Under the pieces are notes generated by a model. It was given only the letters and a program-made list of their open reading frames with translations. It was not told the DNA's origin and ran no database searches. Made by a program: the position numbers and the translations under genes. Shown piece by piece: positions 1-11,391 of a DNA stretch of 64,000 nt. This DNA is from Massospora cicadina (lineage: Eukaryota; Entomophthoromycota; Entomophthoromycetes; Entomophthorales; Entomophthoraceae), in NCBI GenBank assembly GCA_022478985.1, contig JAKSZP010005263.1, positions 248,001 through 312,000 on the forward strand, in the 5' to 3' direction. Every line of letters begins with the position of its first letter. The stretch's first letter is position 1.

Positions 1-230
1 ACAGCTCATGTGTTTTTGGACCCCACAGTTCCAAACTCATGGGAATAGTCCAGGTTGGGAACCAACTTAGTTTATTGATGAGCTTTGAAGAGACTACGTT
101 CACTGGAGCACACGTGTCCAGGATGGCTAGAACTCGCACCTTATTGATGACAACCTCTACATTGGTTATTGTGCTACCAAAAGTAGGGGGAGAGAGAGAA
201 CCTCCTTCAAATGGAGAGAAAAGGTAAGAC
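1..230 (-). pseudogene. G1 retroviral-type aspartic protease fragment
   Basis: A minus-strand frame reads an aspartic protease segment with an active-site stretch DTCAPVNVVSS (active-site codons at 107-118). The Ty3/gypsy protease normally has DTGA or DSGA there, so the glycine is replaced by cysteine, a sign of decay. Upstream hydrophobic and valine-rich residues and downstream 'SSKLINKL' fit the fold. The enzyme would cut the Gag-Pol polyprotein inside the virus-like particle. It follows gag in the usual order. The fragment is cut by the window edge. Confidence 0.7.
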
Positions 231-590
231 GTTGAGCTATCACAGGGTATGTATCTTTTATAGATTGCTGGATATGAATCTGCTGGGTAGATCAGATCAC
301 TTTATTAATAAGCTTGTCAGCATCATTGGCAATATCAGTCACCTCTGAAAACCTCAACATCTTTTGGAGATAAGTTCATAGTGGTATCATATCTATATCA
401 ATTCTTTCAGGCCTCAACCTATCCGGAATATACACTTCCATTGAGGCTCCCAAGTTATAATAGCCTGCGTCTTCACCACCCCCTTCAGACTCGTCATCAG
501 AGGGATTGTCAATGCACCTCAACGAGTTGTTAAGAGGGTTCTGAGAAACCGTCTTGATCTCCTCATAGTAGAGGACTTTTTGGAGTTCAT

Positions 591-1745
591 CTACCCTTTT
601 GCCTTTGAAGGGAGCATTGTAGCTGCCCCAACTTTTGGGGGAGGCGTTGGAAGTGTAATGGCTTTGACTTTGGCCGTAGAAGGGACAGGCTTGGGCTGAC
701 CCATTACTACAGGTTTAGGATTAAAGTAGGCTAAAGGGGATAGCTTTGTGGAAATGGGTGCTTTTGCTACTCCAATTTTATGTTGATCAGCGGCTGTGAG
801 CCTTGGAGATATAGCCAGTTTAGCTTTCGTGACTTGGTCATTTAACCCATTATTGGTGGAGGCAAGCGTCACCCTAAGAGAGGGGTTTACTCTTAGGAGC
901 AGGAGTTGGGCCACTTTTAGAGGTTTACTGTCTGATAAAAGATGATCTTGGTGACAAAGTGAGAGAAGGAAGCGCGGCCCCATTGATGAGGATGGACTCT
1001 GAATCACTGGATTGAGAACTTCAGGTTTTATGGGAGGAGTAGTAACCAGCGTAGGGGATCCATAGGGATCATTATAGCCCCCTTTGGTGGGGCTACGGTT
1101 GAATAATTCTCAATGGTCAACACCTGGGGTTTGACCCAACACCTGTAGTAGATTCAGCGTTATACATATCTGCAACCACCAGCAGAGCCTCATGGATATC
1201 TCAGATAGTCCAGAGGTGGCGCTTTACATAAATAAGATGCCGAGCTACACCAGGGTGAGATGTCAACCCACTCAGAATGGCAGCAATGGCGTCATCTTTA
1301 GGTAGCATTTTGGCAATCAGCAGAGGTTGAGCCTCCCTATAGAACTGCTCAACAAAAGAGTTGATCGATTCTCCCTCTTGTAGACTAAGGCACATAAAGG
1401 CCTGTTTTTTTTCGTTATAAACTCTGCTGAGAGCCAAATTCGTCAATAAGCGCTTGTTTAACCTCTGACAAGGTGCTGAGGTTGATCATGGTGGGAAAAT
1501 CTTTATTGAGCTAGGAGACTTAAGCAAAGAAGGATGTACTGGGTTTCTTGTTATTCAGTTGCTCCTTCCATCGCAGATTCATAAACGAAGAGGAAGGAGG
1601 AAACACTGCCCTCACCTGGGGTGAACTTATCTCTGTAAAGTGTTTTTGGGATAGAGTGCTGCTCAAACCTTTTGAGGTGAGACAAAGCACTGTCTAGTTG
1701 TTGCTCTAAAGCAGCTAGCCTGGGTTTTGACATAGTTCTCATCTT
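591..1745 (-). pseudogene. G1 gag polyprotein remnant
   Basis: Three minus-strand open stretches form a broken gag. The N-terminal piece (1551-1742) holds 'KFTPGEGSVSSFLFVYESAM', a segment that recurs in the gags of element D (32851-33063) and element C (56944-57192). The middle piece (1201-1446) has the typical gypsy gag pattern 'SINSFVEQFYREAQPLL' followed by 'AILSGLTSHPGVARHL'. The C-terminal piece (591-1007) is low-complexity and rich in K, P and S, and no zinc knuckle is visible. Gag builds the particle that packages the RNA. The frames are separated by stops or frameshifts. Confidence 0.7.
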
Positions 1746-1773
1746 TTTACAGGAGATTTGTGGTTACAAGGTC

Positions 1774-1790
1774 CCCTGTAGTGAGCATCA
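1774..1790 (-). other. G1 primer-binding site, tRNA type
   Basis: On the minus strand this reads TGATGCTCACTACAGGG and lies two bases inside the LTR edge. It matches the TGGTGCTCACTACAGGG sites of elements C and E apart from one C-to-T change. A start of TGG pairs with the CCA end of a tRNA. I could not name the tRNA. Confidence 0.6.
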
Positions 1791-1792
1791 CT

Positions 1793-2446
1793 TGTTAGAT
1801 TTTAGGGGGTTTTGTGCTTGATGGTGCGCTTTGCATCTAAAAATCCAACAATAATTCTGAAGGAGATGTAGCTTTCTACTGACGGATTAATTTATTAAAG
1901 GGATTTCCCCAAACACTTATACTAAAAAAGATAAAAGATTATCACAAAGCAGTTAGATTTTTATAAGGTTTATTAGTTGTGGTTAGGGGATTAAAAGTGA
2001 ACCCCTTTAATAAGTCAATAGTAGTATTTAAATGTCGAGACTCAAAATTTAAATTTGCTTAGTAAAGTATGAATTAGGTTATATGAGCTGTCAACCTATT
2101 GGATTTTCAAACTCGCCTCATTTTTATGGAATGACTGATCAAGGGTTGGGAGCAGGAAGGACTAGTCCATTAGGCAATGATTTTATATTTGATCCAATCA
2201 ATGGGCTGGAAAATTTTTACACTTGGTTGGACCCCTCTGACACTATAAAAGGGACCAGTTTCCGCGGTGTAAGCTGTGCTAAAATAGAAGAGGCCTGGGG
2301 AGGAGTCTCTGATGAACTCCCCAAATTTGGCTTATGATTTGATGTAATCTGACCTCCAGAACTCATTTTGTTTGCCATATTACTATTAGAATTGTTACTT
2401 TGATTTGAGGGGTTCCATCGGGAAGCAACCAAGGTCTTTCAGGACA
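1793..2446 (-). repeat. G1 5' LTR
   Basis: It begins TGTTAGATTTT next to the primer site. Its first 60 bases align by eye with the start of the element E LTR at 11392, including a closing inverted copy (CCAACAATAA). A right end at a CAGGACA-like sequence near 2446 would give 654 bp, against 653-661 bp for the E LTRs. The right end is an inference. Confidence 0.5.
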
Positions 2447-2599
2447 ATTTTATTATCATTTTCATATATATCAACCTTTTGACAATATCAGACTTCAATT
2501 TTCTGAAATAATTCCCTCATTTTGGGATTATGGATGTGATGACAAAATTCTTATAGACTGACATAAAGCAGTTTTACAGCAAAGACCATGGTAAAAATG
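2447..2599. other. Unassigned A+T-rich spacer
   Basis: Nothing recognisable lies between the G1 LTR and the G2 LTR. Confidence 0.4.
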
Positions 2600-2900
2600 T
2601 GTCAACTATGCTCACGTTTCCATAGAGGTGTTGGGGAATGCCTCACCTTACAACATGGGAACATTCCACTAGAAGGAGGAAAACAAAGCAGCGCAAAGGA
2701 GAACGGTGTACAGAGGGCCCAGGGCAAGAGTTGCACAAATTTCGTTATTTTGGACCTCATGGAGGTTGGCAAACAGGGCCAAATTAATGCACATAAATAC
2801 TATTAAACAAACGTGTTTTTTATTTAAACCAATTGACCAAAAAAGAAGGTTAGTCATAAAAACAACTATAAGGAAATGAGGGTCATTTTACATTGGGTGA
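2600..2900 (-). repeat. G2 3' LTR (left copy; inner end uncertain)
   Basis: The sequence from 2600, with 'CATAGAGGTGTTGGGGAA' near 2622, matches 8274 onward with 'CATAGAGGTGGTGGGGAA'. Similarity runs without a break into the pol end, because the right copy also carries pol sequence, so the LTR/internal boundary cannot be set by eye. Confidence 0.5.
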
Positions 2901-4560
2901 TGCACTTCTCCAATTTTACCAATAATCATAAACCACCATCCTTTGTGGTACTATAGCTTGGTTACACATGAACTTGAGTGATTGACTGCAATTAGATTTT
3001 GTCAGATTTGAAAATATGATAAACCAATTCTGGTTTCAAAGCCCCATTCTACTAACAAACATAAAGTACCTCTTTCATTTAAAAGTAAATTTTTGCACCA
3101 TAGGATGAGGGCGTAATGTCCGCATGTCTATCACGTGCACCACCTGAACCAACTTAGCATATTTTAACCTTACCTAGCGTTGATCCAGCGTTTGATTCAA
3201 ATCATGAAGTTTCATCAACTTGTTCCTTTTGGCCTCTTTAGGCTCTGGTTTGTTATTACAATATGTAACAACTTTCGTGTCATTTAACCATGACATTAAC
3301 ATCCCATTCTTTTGGACTCCACCCCCTCCAGGGGCTTTAGCCAGGGATAAGCTATTGTGAGCAGAGACAGATTCATGGTGGCAACGGTTGGTTTGCCTTA
3401 GGCCCAGCTTCATATAATAAACACTCTTGGAATGTATCAACAACGTCCTGGGCATGAACGCAATCCTGTGATAGGACCTACTGTTCTTTCCATGTCAAAC
3501 TCTTTTCATGACACCAGGTACTACAGTCTTCTCTTCACCTGAAGGGAGGCTACCACATTCTTTACTTCCTATTCTGGTATCCCTTCCACTGGTTATGCCT
3601 CTAGGATCTCAGGCGAGGGGACCCTAAAACAAGGACAACTAGCTCTAATGGAACACCACAAAGATCCAAAATGATGGGGGGAGGATCAACTGGTACGAGG
3701 TGTGACCCACCTTTCTGACAGTGTGGTATGGTAATATCCTCTTTATGCCCAATTTCCTTCATGGCTGCTTGATTGGGATATTTCTAGCATCCATCATCAC
3801 AAGATCTCCTTCCTTGTAGGATGGTCTCACCCATCTCTTAACATCTGCATTCTCCTATATACCTTCATGGCAGCCTCCAGATTGGTGTTGATCCCTTGGT
3901 GGACTTTCTTGATAAACTTGCAAAGTCCACTACCGCTTCCATCCTGGACCAACCTCTGGGTTCCATATTAAGTGAAGGGTCAAAACCATAGTTGGCGGAG
4001 AAGGGAGAGCACCCAATGGAGACATGCTGGGCATTTTTAAAATAAATTAATCCAAAGGAAGAAGAGAAGCCCAGTCAGAAAGGCCGTATGCAATAAATAC
4101 CACAAGAACTGCTAAGGCGCTGGTGCACTAGCTCTGTCTGCCCATTTGACTGGGGTTGGTAGGCCGTAGAGTGGCATGGACAAATATGAAGCATTTTGAA
4201 CAACACTTCCCAAAACATGGATGTGAACTGGGGTCCGTGTTAACTGATAATATCCTGGTGCACCCCATAGAGCGAAAACACATTAGAAACAAAAAACCTT
4301 GCCATCTTAGCCACTGTTACTGTGGTGTTATAAAGAATTAAATGGAAGAACTTTGTAAACCGGTATACCACTACCATTATAGCATCATAGCCCTCAGACG
4401 CAGGTAACTCCACAATAAAATTAACTGATAGGGAAGTCCAGGGCCCCTCTTCCTTTTTAATAGTACTAACAACCTCACGAGAGGCTGGCAATTTGGCTTC
4501 ATCTTGTTGCAGACCAGGCACTCTTTACAATACTTGGCAACCTGTGCAGCTAAGAACTTC
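2900..4560 (-). pseudogene. G2 integrase and pol C-terminal region
   Basis: The integrase core is read at 4240-4521 on the minus strand. It has 'VELPASEGYDAIMVVV' followed by 'RFTKFFHL', and then 'ARFFVSNVFSLYGVHQDIIS', which covers the first and second catalytic-Asp regions of a Ty3/gypsy integrase. Further left, 3174-3455 ends in 'LHDLNQTLDQR', and the next frame reads 'KLVQVVHVIDMRTL'. Similar segments occur in gypsy A ('DLKHTLNQRWVR' near 27000) and in the tandem copy at 8.8 kb. Integrase would insert the cDNA into the host genome. The catalytic Glu region is not readable. Confidence 0.75.
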
Positions 4561-5034
4561 CAATCATATGTTCAGCAAATTAGTTCTAAGGTGTTCTTTT
4601 CCAGGGGTGCCCAACGGTCAACCCATCATGGTAGTCCTTTGATTATTTCCTGGTGGAGTGGTCCAGCAGGAGCCCATAAGTGTCCCTAAAACAACACCAT
4701 CTCATCAAATACATGGTAGCCCCTGATAATATCTTACTGATCTAACTTGCTCTTGGTTAGAACCATGGTGAATTCTACTGATAAGGTCTGAGAAAGGACA
4801 ACCTTTACTATATCATAATCCTCCGCGTTTCCAGAGGAGCAAAAGCTGGCACGCATGCCTTGTGAGAAGGCTGCTGGGATACAATATTATACAGCAGAAA
4901 ACCAAGTAGGCATTGCTGCTACATCTCCTTAGGATCTGGAGCAAAAGCAGGGTTCCAACTCAGAAAGTCAGCCAAACTTTCCTCTTGCCCTTTGTAAACT
5001 CATAGGAGAACACAATCTGGTCTAGGTTCTTATG

Positions 5035-5337
5035 CTAGCGGGTTTTCTGCGGAATCAGGACATAAGTGGCGTGACAATACAATAGAACCTGGTGATATGT
5101 ACAAACCTGGAATTGTTTAGAAGAGCCATGTAAATGATGAAGCCAATATGTCAGCGCCTCCACCACTGGCAAAAACCCTTTGTCATAAACGGCATAGTTC
5201 AATTCAGGCAAGGACATTATCCTGGAAAAATATCCCATGGGAAGCTCCATTCCATATTCGCCCACTTGTAACAAAGCAGCCGCTATAACGAAGTTGGAAG
5301 CATCAGTAGCCACGATAAGCTCCCTTTCAGGGTCCAA
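5035..5337 (-). pseudogene. G2 RNase H domain
   Basis: The minus-strand frame has 'IVATDASNFVIAAALLQ' and 'MGYFSRIMSLPELNYAVYDKG'. These correspond to the TDAS...GAVL and SRKL...E.NY...KE blocks of Ty3/gypsy RNase H. The segment sits between reverse transcriptase and integrase, as expected. The Glu of the 'KELLA' block is Gly-Phe here, which suggests loss of function. RNase H removes the RNA strand during cDNA synthesis. Confidence 0.8.
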
Positions 5338-5589
5338 CTAGTGAAGAATTGTCTTAAACAGCAGGTTGCATTTCATAGTTTGGAAAGCATTCTACAGGGC
5401 AGAGGACCGTTGAAGAACTTTTAACCTACTTGCCTTATACAAAGGCTATGCCACCTCAGAAAGACTTGACTTGAATTTTTTGAGAAAAGTGCAATTCCCA
5501 AAAAGCTTATCAGTTTCTTAAATAAAGTTGGGGTGATCCACTACCAAATTACCTTCTCCTTGTCTGGATTAATCATGTGGTCTTGGTCA

Positions 5590-6120
5590 TTATATGACGT
5601 TGCCCAGGAAGGTGACTTGAGACTTAAAGAACTTCCACTTACTGGTTTTCAGCGTAAGGTTAGCTGCTTTCAAGTTTTCCACCACTTGACGCAGATGAAT
5701 TGCATGGGTTGCTGGATTGGGGGAGAACACCAAAATATCATCCATGTAGGCTACTGCGCATACACCCAGAAGGTCTCCCCAAGCTGCATCGATATGACGT
5801 TGGAAAATAGCAGGTGCATTCTTAAGTCCAAAAGGCATAACCCAGAATTGGAAGATACCTTTTCTATTGTAGAATGTGGTGAGCATTCCTTCCCCTTTCT
5901 GATATGGATTTGATTAAAAGCGTCCAAGCAATATAGTTTGGAGAAGACTCTAGCCTTCTACACATAGTGAGAAATTTGCAACTCCACTAGAATAGGATGC
6001 AGATCTGGTACGGTCACATTATTCAAGTTCCCATAGTCCATGCACAGCTGTAGAGTACCATCTACCTTTTCCACAAAGAGATGTGAGGATCATATTTGGG
6101 AGATACTATGAAACAAAGCT
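5590..6120 (-). pseudogene. G2 reverse transcriptase domain
   Basis: The clearest piece (5590-5886) reads 'QFWVMPFGLKNAPAIFQRHID' and 'AVAYMDDILVFSPNP'. The YMDD catalytic box is intact (5737-5748). To the right, other frames give 'FVEKVDGTLQLCMDYGNLNN' and 'FSKLYCLDAFNQIHIRKG', the first RT blocks. Family and order are unambiguous for Ty3/gypsy. At least two frame changes separate the blocks, so the protein is dead. Confidence 0.85.
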
Positions 6121-6639
6121 TCTTTTGACAACTACTCTTTAACAAGCACATCCAAGGCTGTTTCCCCCCTCAATTCTAAAAGGTAGATGAAAGAGTAGAT
6201 GCGCACCAGGTCAACCGTGATTTTAAATTACAATCAAACTTTGAATGAGCTGGTAAGACAATGGCAGAAGCCGCATCAAACGAAGATTTCAACCCCTCAA
6301 ACAGGAAGGTAGGGGTACCTCTGGAGTGGGCTAATTCAGAGGCTCAAGGCTGAGTGTGTGTACCTTTGTCCATTGGGGCATACTGCCCTTAGTGTTGCTT
6401 TTCATAAAAGGAGATTTATAATTCCTAATTACTCTACAGAAATAATGACAAGGTATTAGCTTTAAGTTTGGTTTTGACATCAAAATTGCGCCACCACTTC
6501 ACTCCCAAAAAAACTAGGGGCAAAGATTTTTGATTTCCTGGAAGCGGTCAGCCAAATGGTACTCAATAACTTGATAATCTACCAGTCTCTGAACCTTTAG
6601 CGTGGAAATAATCTAGAAGGTCCTTCCCCTAACCATACC

Positions 6640-6730
6640 ACCAGGAAAAAGTTTAACTCACGTTAGTCAGCCAGGTCATGGTCAATAAAATTCTAGAGGC
6701 ACCAGTATCCATTAAAATCATTATGCTGAA
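6640..6730 (-). pseudogene. G2 aspartic protease active-site segment
   Basis: The minus strand reads 'MILMDTGASRILLTMTWL'. The DTGA active site is intact (6698-6709), unlike the decayed sites of G1 and D. It lies between the gag region and reverse transcriptase. Confidence 0.7.
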
Positions 6731-6759
6731 TTTCCCAAAAGGGATTAAAAGTAAGGGGC

Positions 6760-8273
6760 AGAGAGCAGAAAATACCCATAACAGTCTTTATTTAACACAA
6801 AAAAACCAACATATCTCCATTAAAATTCTCATATGGAATAATCATGCCCCAGTATAAGTTTTTTCATTAAAAAAGGAAAGGGATAGTTGTCCACCTTCAC
6901 CACTGAGGACACACCCTATACCACCCTCAGCAATAACATATTATTCTAGAAATTGTAAAAACAGTTCCTTTTCTACCTCTGTGTCCTGTGAATCATAGTT
7001 TGGTCAAGCGCGGGTTCTCAAGGTAATGTGGTACAAAGAAATTGGCTCTAAAGTGGACTTGCAAGAGCTCAAAATCATCCTGGTAGTTTTTGCATAAATT
7101 ATGGTATTAAACGCGTCTTCTAGCAATAAAGTCACCACACTTGATCTGATAGGCAACTGGGAGTCACCTTTAAACACCATCACCCCAAGGTTACTCATCA
7201 ACAGCTCAGATAGTTCTTTTAGAAATGAACGTCAGAAGGGAAACCATATCAGAGTTAATAATCTATGATTAGATTGGGTTTTGGCTTTCTCAAGCCCTCA
7301 AATTCCCCCAAAATGAAGGGGCAATCAGTGTGAAATCCTGCCCTATTCAGATAAATTTTAATAATCTCAGGCGTCATATTTATATAGGCCATTGCAGGTG
7401 ACATCATTGCAGCTAAATTAACTGAAACATTTAATAAAGATGTGGGTTAGACCCTCACTCGCCTTTGAGTTTCCTGAAAATAAAGGAATGGAAGGATGTG
7501 AAAACTTCAATTTCAGAGGCGTGCGCAAGAGTTTGGGGCCCATATTTATAGGGCCTCCCTGGGTGAAACAATATAGGCCCAATTACATGACCTCTTTATG
7601 GTTGAGGCGGGAAAATCACCCCAAAGAGATGCAATCAGATGATCAAAGCTGGCAAGAAAAGCCTGCCCCACTGGGGCGTCCCTCACAGGAGTATCCAAAG
7701 TGGCTGTAATTATTAAGTTTTGAACGTGTTGGACACATTTAATCCTAAGACCCTGGTAGATCCATAAAAATAGGGGCACAGTAGGTTCCCAAATCCACGA
7801 TGTGCAAATGACCAGCAGGAAGTTTAGGAAGCAGCAGAACTGGGTTTCCCTGCTTCCAGGGGCCTCTCCGAATCCTCTATTACCTCTGACACCCACGACA
7901 CAATTTTTCAAATCTAAAATAATAAGTCAAGAGCCCAGGGTAGAAGCCGATGCAGCCACTTAACTCCAGTTGGAGTCAATCTAGGGCTGGTTTTTTATAA
8001 TGAGAAAATAGCGGTGGGAAACTGGAAACCTGTGCAACTGGACCTTGAACAGTCCAAAACCACCATATACTCTCAGAAAGAGTGTATATCACATTGTGAG
8101 CAGTAAAAGAGAAAAACTGAGCTTCCACACCGCCAAAGAGAACAATAACGCCTTGACCAAAAGCATCATTACATGGTGCATAGCCAACGCGCTTATTACT
8201 ACTAAGAGAACCTCCCGCATAGAATAAGTTCCAAAGATTAAAATAAAGGTTAATAAAATAGATTATAAGAGCG
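6760..8273 (-). pseudogene. G2 gag region
   Basis: By position this is gag and the 5' leader. A 121-residue minus-strand open stretch (7546-7911) and a 136-residue one (7976-8386) occur here, but neither shows a zinc knuckle or a gag motif that I can name. No TGG-type primer site is visible next to the right LTR at 8274. The assignment rests on gene order only. Confidence 0.4.
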
Positions 8274-8985
8274 TGTCTATAAAGCTTGCATTCCCATAGA
8301 GGTGGTGGGGAAGTCCCCACCTCACAACTTGGGAACACACCACGAACAGGAGGGAAAACAGGGTATTGCAAAAGATAAAGGTTCACAATGAGCTCAGAAC
8401 AATGGTTGCATAAATTTCATTTTTTTAAAGCATGGAGGTCGGAAAACAGGACCAAACCAATGCACATATTTAAAAAAATGAACAGATTTTTTAATTAACT
8501 TTAGTCAACCAACAAAGAAGGTTAGTCGCAAAACAATAATTATAAGGAATTGGGAGTCATTTCCCATCAGGCAATGCACTGCGCCCAATCCAATAGCAAT
8601 CATAAACGTTCATCATTTTGTAGTAATATGGCTTGAGTACACAAAAACTCAGTGATTGACTGAAACTAGATTTTGCTGGATTTGGAAAATTGATAAACTG
8701 AACGGGTTTATAGACCCATTCTCCTAACAAATTTAATGTACCATCTTTATTTTTAAAAAACTTGTGCAACGCAGAGTTTGGTCTGTAATGGCCCCATGTC
8801 CATCACGCGCACCCCTTGAACTAACTTTGGCATATTTTTCCCTTACCCAGCGTTGTCCATGTTGTGCTTCATGTCAGGCAGGTTAATTAGCTTGTTCCTT
8901 TTGGCCTTTTCACGCTATGTTTTATTTTTAAAATCTATACCAACTATCATGTCATTTAACCATGACAGCCATGTAAGGTCCCACA
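8274..8985 (-). repeat. G2 tandem unit: second LTR joined to a truncated second pol 3' end
   Basis: This block is a diverged direct copy of 2600-3300. It covers both the LTR start and the pol C-terminal region: 'TTGACTTCATGTCATTTAAC'-type sequence is present in both, and the last shared segment is 'gtcatttaaccatgaca' near 3280 and 8955. It stops abruptly near 8985. An LTR-internal-LTR-partial internal layout can come from recombination between LTRs or from insertion into a like element. Confidence 0.65.
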
Positions 8986-9900
8986 GGAAGGAGTGAACAC
9001 TGGAGGTAAGGTCACTTGTCTGTGGTCTAAATCAACCAATGAGGAGCCCTTGGGCAATGCTAAGTCTGTTACTCAAAGCGGTAAAGAGAATTGTTATCAT
9101 GAAAGTGCATACAAGGATGCGAAAGCCTTATTGAAGTTGAAGATGTAATCCATCACCTGTTTCTAGCCTATTTATCCCCTTTTGTAATTAAGATGATTTC
9201 TAATTATTAGTATGATTTTGAATTTTAAAGTTTTTATTATATATTATAGAAACAAAGTTAAAGAACCTTCACCTAATTTAATATATACTTAGTTCATGAA
9301 TGAGGCTTTAGAATTAATGCTTTATTTCCGGAGAGTCTAGATAAATTTGGACTTCAGTGGCCTAAGTAAGAATCTTATCTCCAAAATTCTTGTTTATACT
9401 CATTTCATAACCTGGACGGGCACCTCTAGAGCTAACAAGACATACTACATTCAATCTCACATTTTGATTCATTATTGAAGCCAAGTTATTTTGTTCTCAT
9501 TCTTATTTTATATTGTAAATAATTAGATAAGTGTTCTTTCAGCATTTATTTCATCAGATTGCCATTTACAATGACAAACTTTGTCAACATAATTATTTAT
9601 TCAGTAATTTAGATTTCATGGCTTTTGATTTATCATATTCCATTTACCACCACAAACTTTTTCATTGTAACTCTCTAATGCATTTTTTTATGAAGTCTAG
9701 TTCATCAGATTGCCATTTTAAAATGTCTTTGCCTTTAAAAAATCCTGAGCCGCAATCTTTGCAATAGGGAAATTAGGGCTATGTGGCGGTCAAGAAATGC
9801 CTTAACCATTAAAAGACCATCTTATTTCTTTTGGTCTATGGTTTTTAATCTTTGTTTGCGTAGTACTTATTTGTGACCACTTTACCTCATATGTAAAGAG
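8986..9900. other. Unassigned A+T-rich stretch, probably the leader and gag of gypsy B
   Basis: There is no clear motif. A 78-residue plus-strand open stretch at 9531-9767 holds Cys/His-rich fragments and lies just upstream of the gypsy B protease, so it could be decayed gag. No LTR pair could be found by eye. Confidence 0.3.
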
Positions 9901-10170
9901 TTACAAAGCTATACTTTAGTAGACACTAGAGCTACCAAAAACTTTAATTTTTAGGATCTTGCAGAAGCCTTAGACCTACCCCTAGGTGTCAGGGGTCAAT
10001 TAGTAAAGGGCGGTATTCTAAAGGCATTTCTAGTATCTAAGTATTTTACCCATTCCCTTTTCCATACAGGAAACTAACGCCTTGTAGAGACCTTATCTGC
10101 AGTTAACAGGATTCCTTATCAAGTCATTTTAGGAGTAGGATGATGGCGGCGTTTTGGCATCTGCACAAAC
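9900..10170 (+). pseudogene. Gypsy B aspartic protease
   Basis: The frame reads 'LVDTRATKNFNF' (active-site codons 9922-9933) and later 'IPYQVILGVG'. The DTGA motif has become DTRA, a single G-to-R change that would kill the enzyme. The 'ILG' flap-side block is in the expected place before reverse transcriptase. Confidence 0.65.
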
Positions 10171-10449
10171 CTTGCAGATGCAACCATCCTAGCAAAACTG
10201 TTATGGGAGATAATTCTACTACCCTTATCTAGATGTAAGCATCATGACGTCGTCAAGGAAGTGTGGATTTTTCCCCAATGCTGGGCTTGCCACAATGCAA
10301 CAAGCACCAATTATACTACTGAAATTAGCCTACCTGAGTATACCAAAGTTTATTCAGACACATTTGACTCTTCTAAAGCTTGCCTATTGACCATAAAATT
10401 TTTTTGACTCTGAGTTTAAGCTGATGGTTAGCCTTGTTAAGATATCCTC

Positions 10450-11040
10450 ACTCATCTACCATTATCTCTGAGGGATTATACCGCCCTGGAAGTCTGGGTT
10501 GATAATATGCTTTCCAAGGGTCAGATCTTCAGAAAGGCTTTGCCCATATGTTCTTCCTTGCTATTTGTAGAGAAATCAGACAGCTTTCTCAGATCCTTCA
10601 TTGATTATGGCAATCTGAAAAACATAACAATCCCTTACCTTAATCCATTACCCTTAAACAGAAAATTGCTTGCTATGTTGATAAATCTAGAGTTTTTAGA
10701 AAGCCAGACAGTTTTAACGCCTTTAACAAGATTTGCAATAAAAAAGGTCAAGGGTGTTTGACTACTTTCTACACCAGATAAGGTAGTTATCAGTACATGA
10801 TCATGCCCTTTGGTTTTGATATGAGCCACCTGATTCCAAAGGTTCATTGACATCATATTAGGAGAACTCATGAGATCCGTATAATAGCATATATAAACGA
10901 TATTAGTCTTCTATACAGATGAAGAATCACACAACCATAATATATTAGCTATTAAAGACAAATAGCTCAAGCAAACCTTACCATAAAAGCAATTGTGAGT
11001 TCTTTCAGTCCAAAATATGAGTTCTTAGGGAAAACTAATT
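10450..11040 (+). pseudogene. Gypsy B reverse transcriptase
   Basis: The open stretch 10507-10761 has 'LPICSSLLFVEKSDSFLRSF' followed by 'IDYGNLKNITIPYLNPLP', the first two RT blocks of Ty3/gypsy. Further on, 'CPLVL' and 'RFIDIILGE' traces correspond to the MPFGL and FQ...D region. The YMDD box is not readable. The sequence resembles the G2 RT (MDYGNLNNVTVPDL), so B and G2 may be related families. Confidence 0.7.
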
Positions 11041-11289
11041 TTTCTCATGGCTACATGCTTGTTACAGATAAGGAAGAAGCTACTTAGTTAATAGGTGCCA
11101 CCTACCTCCTTCACAAATTTGCAAAGCTTCTTAGAGACCTGCAATTTCCCCAAGAAGTTCACCCCATAGCTATTTAAAGCACTTTCCCCTCTACATTGCA
11201 TATGGGAAAAAACCCTCAGTCATATAACAGAACGTGATGCAATCTTTAATGTAGTCAAGGACATTCTTTTTTAGACCAATACTAGCACA

Positions 11290-11391
11290 TCTGAATCTGA
11301 TCACCCTTTTATTGTTTCCACTGATTTGTCTAACTTTTCAGTTAGTGCAGCTTTGTTGCAGGAAGATGGAGTAAAGTGTCCCATTGCATAT
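11290..11391 (+). pseudogene. Gypsy B RNase H, first part
   Basis: The frame reads 'FIVSTDLSNFSVSAALLQED' and 'PIAYC', the TDAS...GAVL block of RNase H. It is cut by the left LTR of element E, and the domain continues at 15619. Confidence 0.7.
11387..11391. repeat. Target-site duplication of element E, left
   Basis: CATAT here is repeated exactly at 15614-15618, on the far side of element E. A 5-bp duplication is the usual product of Ty3/gypsy integrases. Confidence 0.85.

Larger units (their letters stand above)
1..2446 (-). mobile_element. Gypsy G1: 5' part of a minus-strand Ty3/gypsy element, continuing off the left edge
   Basis: Read on the minus strand, this stretch runs LTR, primer site, gag, protease, and then leaves the window before reverse transcriptase. 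The order and the gag and protease motifs identify a Ty3/gypsy LTR retrotransposon. Its LTR starts with the same TGTTRG...CCAACAATAA inverted-repeat head as non-coding element E at 11392-15613, and both share the same type of primer site, so G1 may be the autonomous relative of E. The reading frames are broken by stops. The element boundary on the right rests on LTR similarity only, and no target duplication can be tested because the other end lies outside the window. Confidence 0.75.
2600..8273 (-). mobile_element. Gypsy G2: minus-strand Ty3/gypsy element, all domains present but broken
   Basis: On the minus strand the order gag, protease, reverse transcriptase, RNase H, integrase and pol C-terminus is seen from right to left, which is the Ty3/gypsy order. 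The left LTR begins at 2600 (TGTCAAC...). The matching right copy begins at 8274 (TGTCTAT...). The right copy does not stop at an LTR edge but continues into a second copy of the pol 3' end up to about 8985, so this is a tandem arrangement. All frames carry several stops. Confidence 0.75.

Noticed and set aside
2083..2337. Plus-strand gene with TATAAAAG at 2245
   Set aside because: Only 84 residues, no motif, and it lies within the G1 LTR by length comparison.
5533..5913. 126-residue plus-strand open frame
   Set aside because: It is antisense to the G2 reverse transcriptase with its YMDD box.
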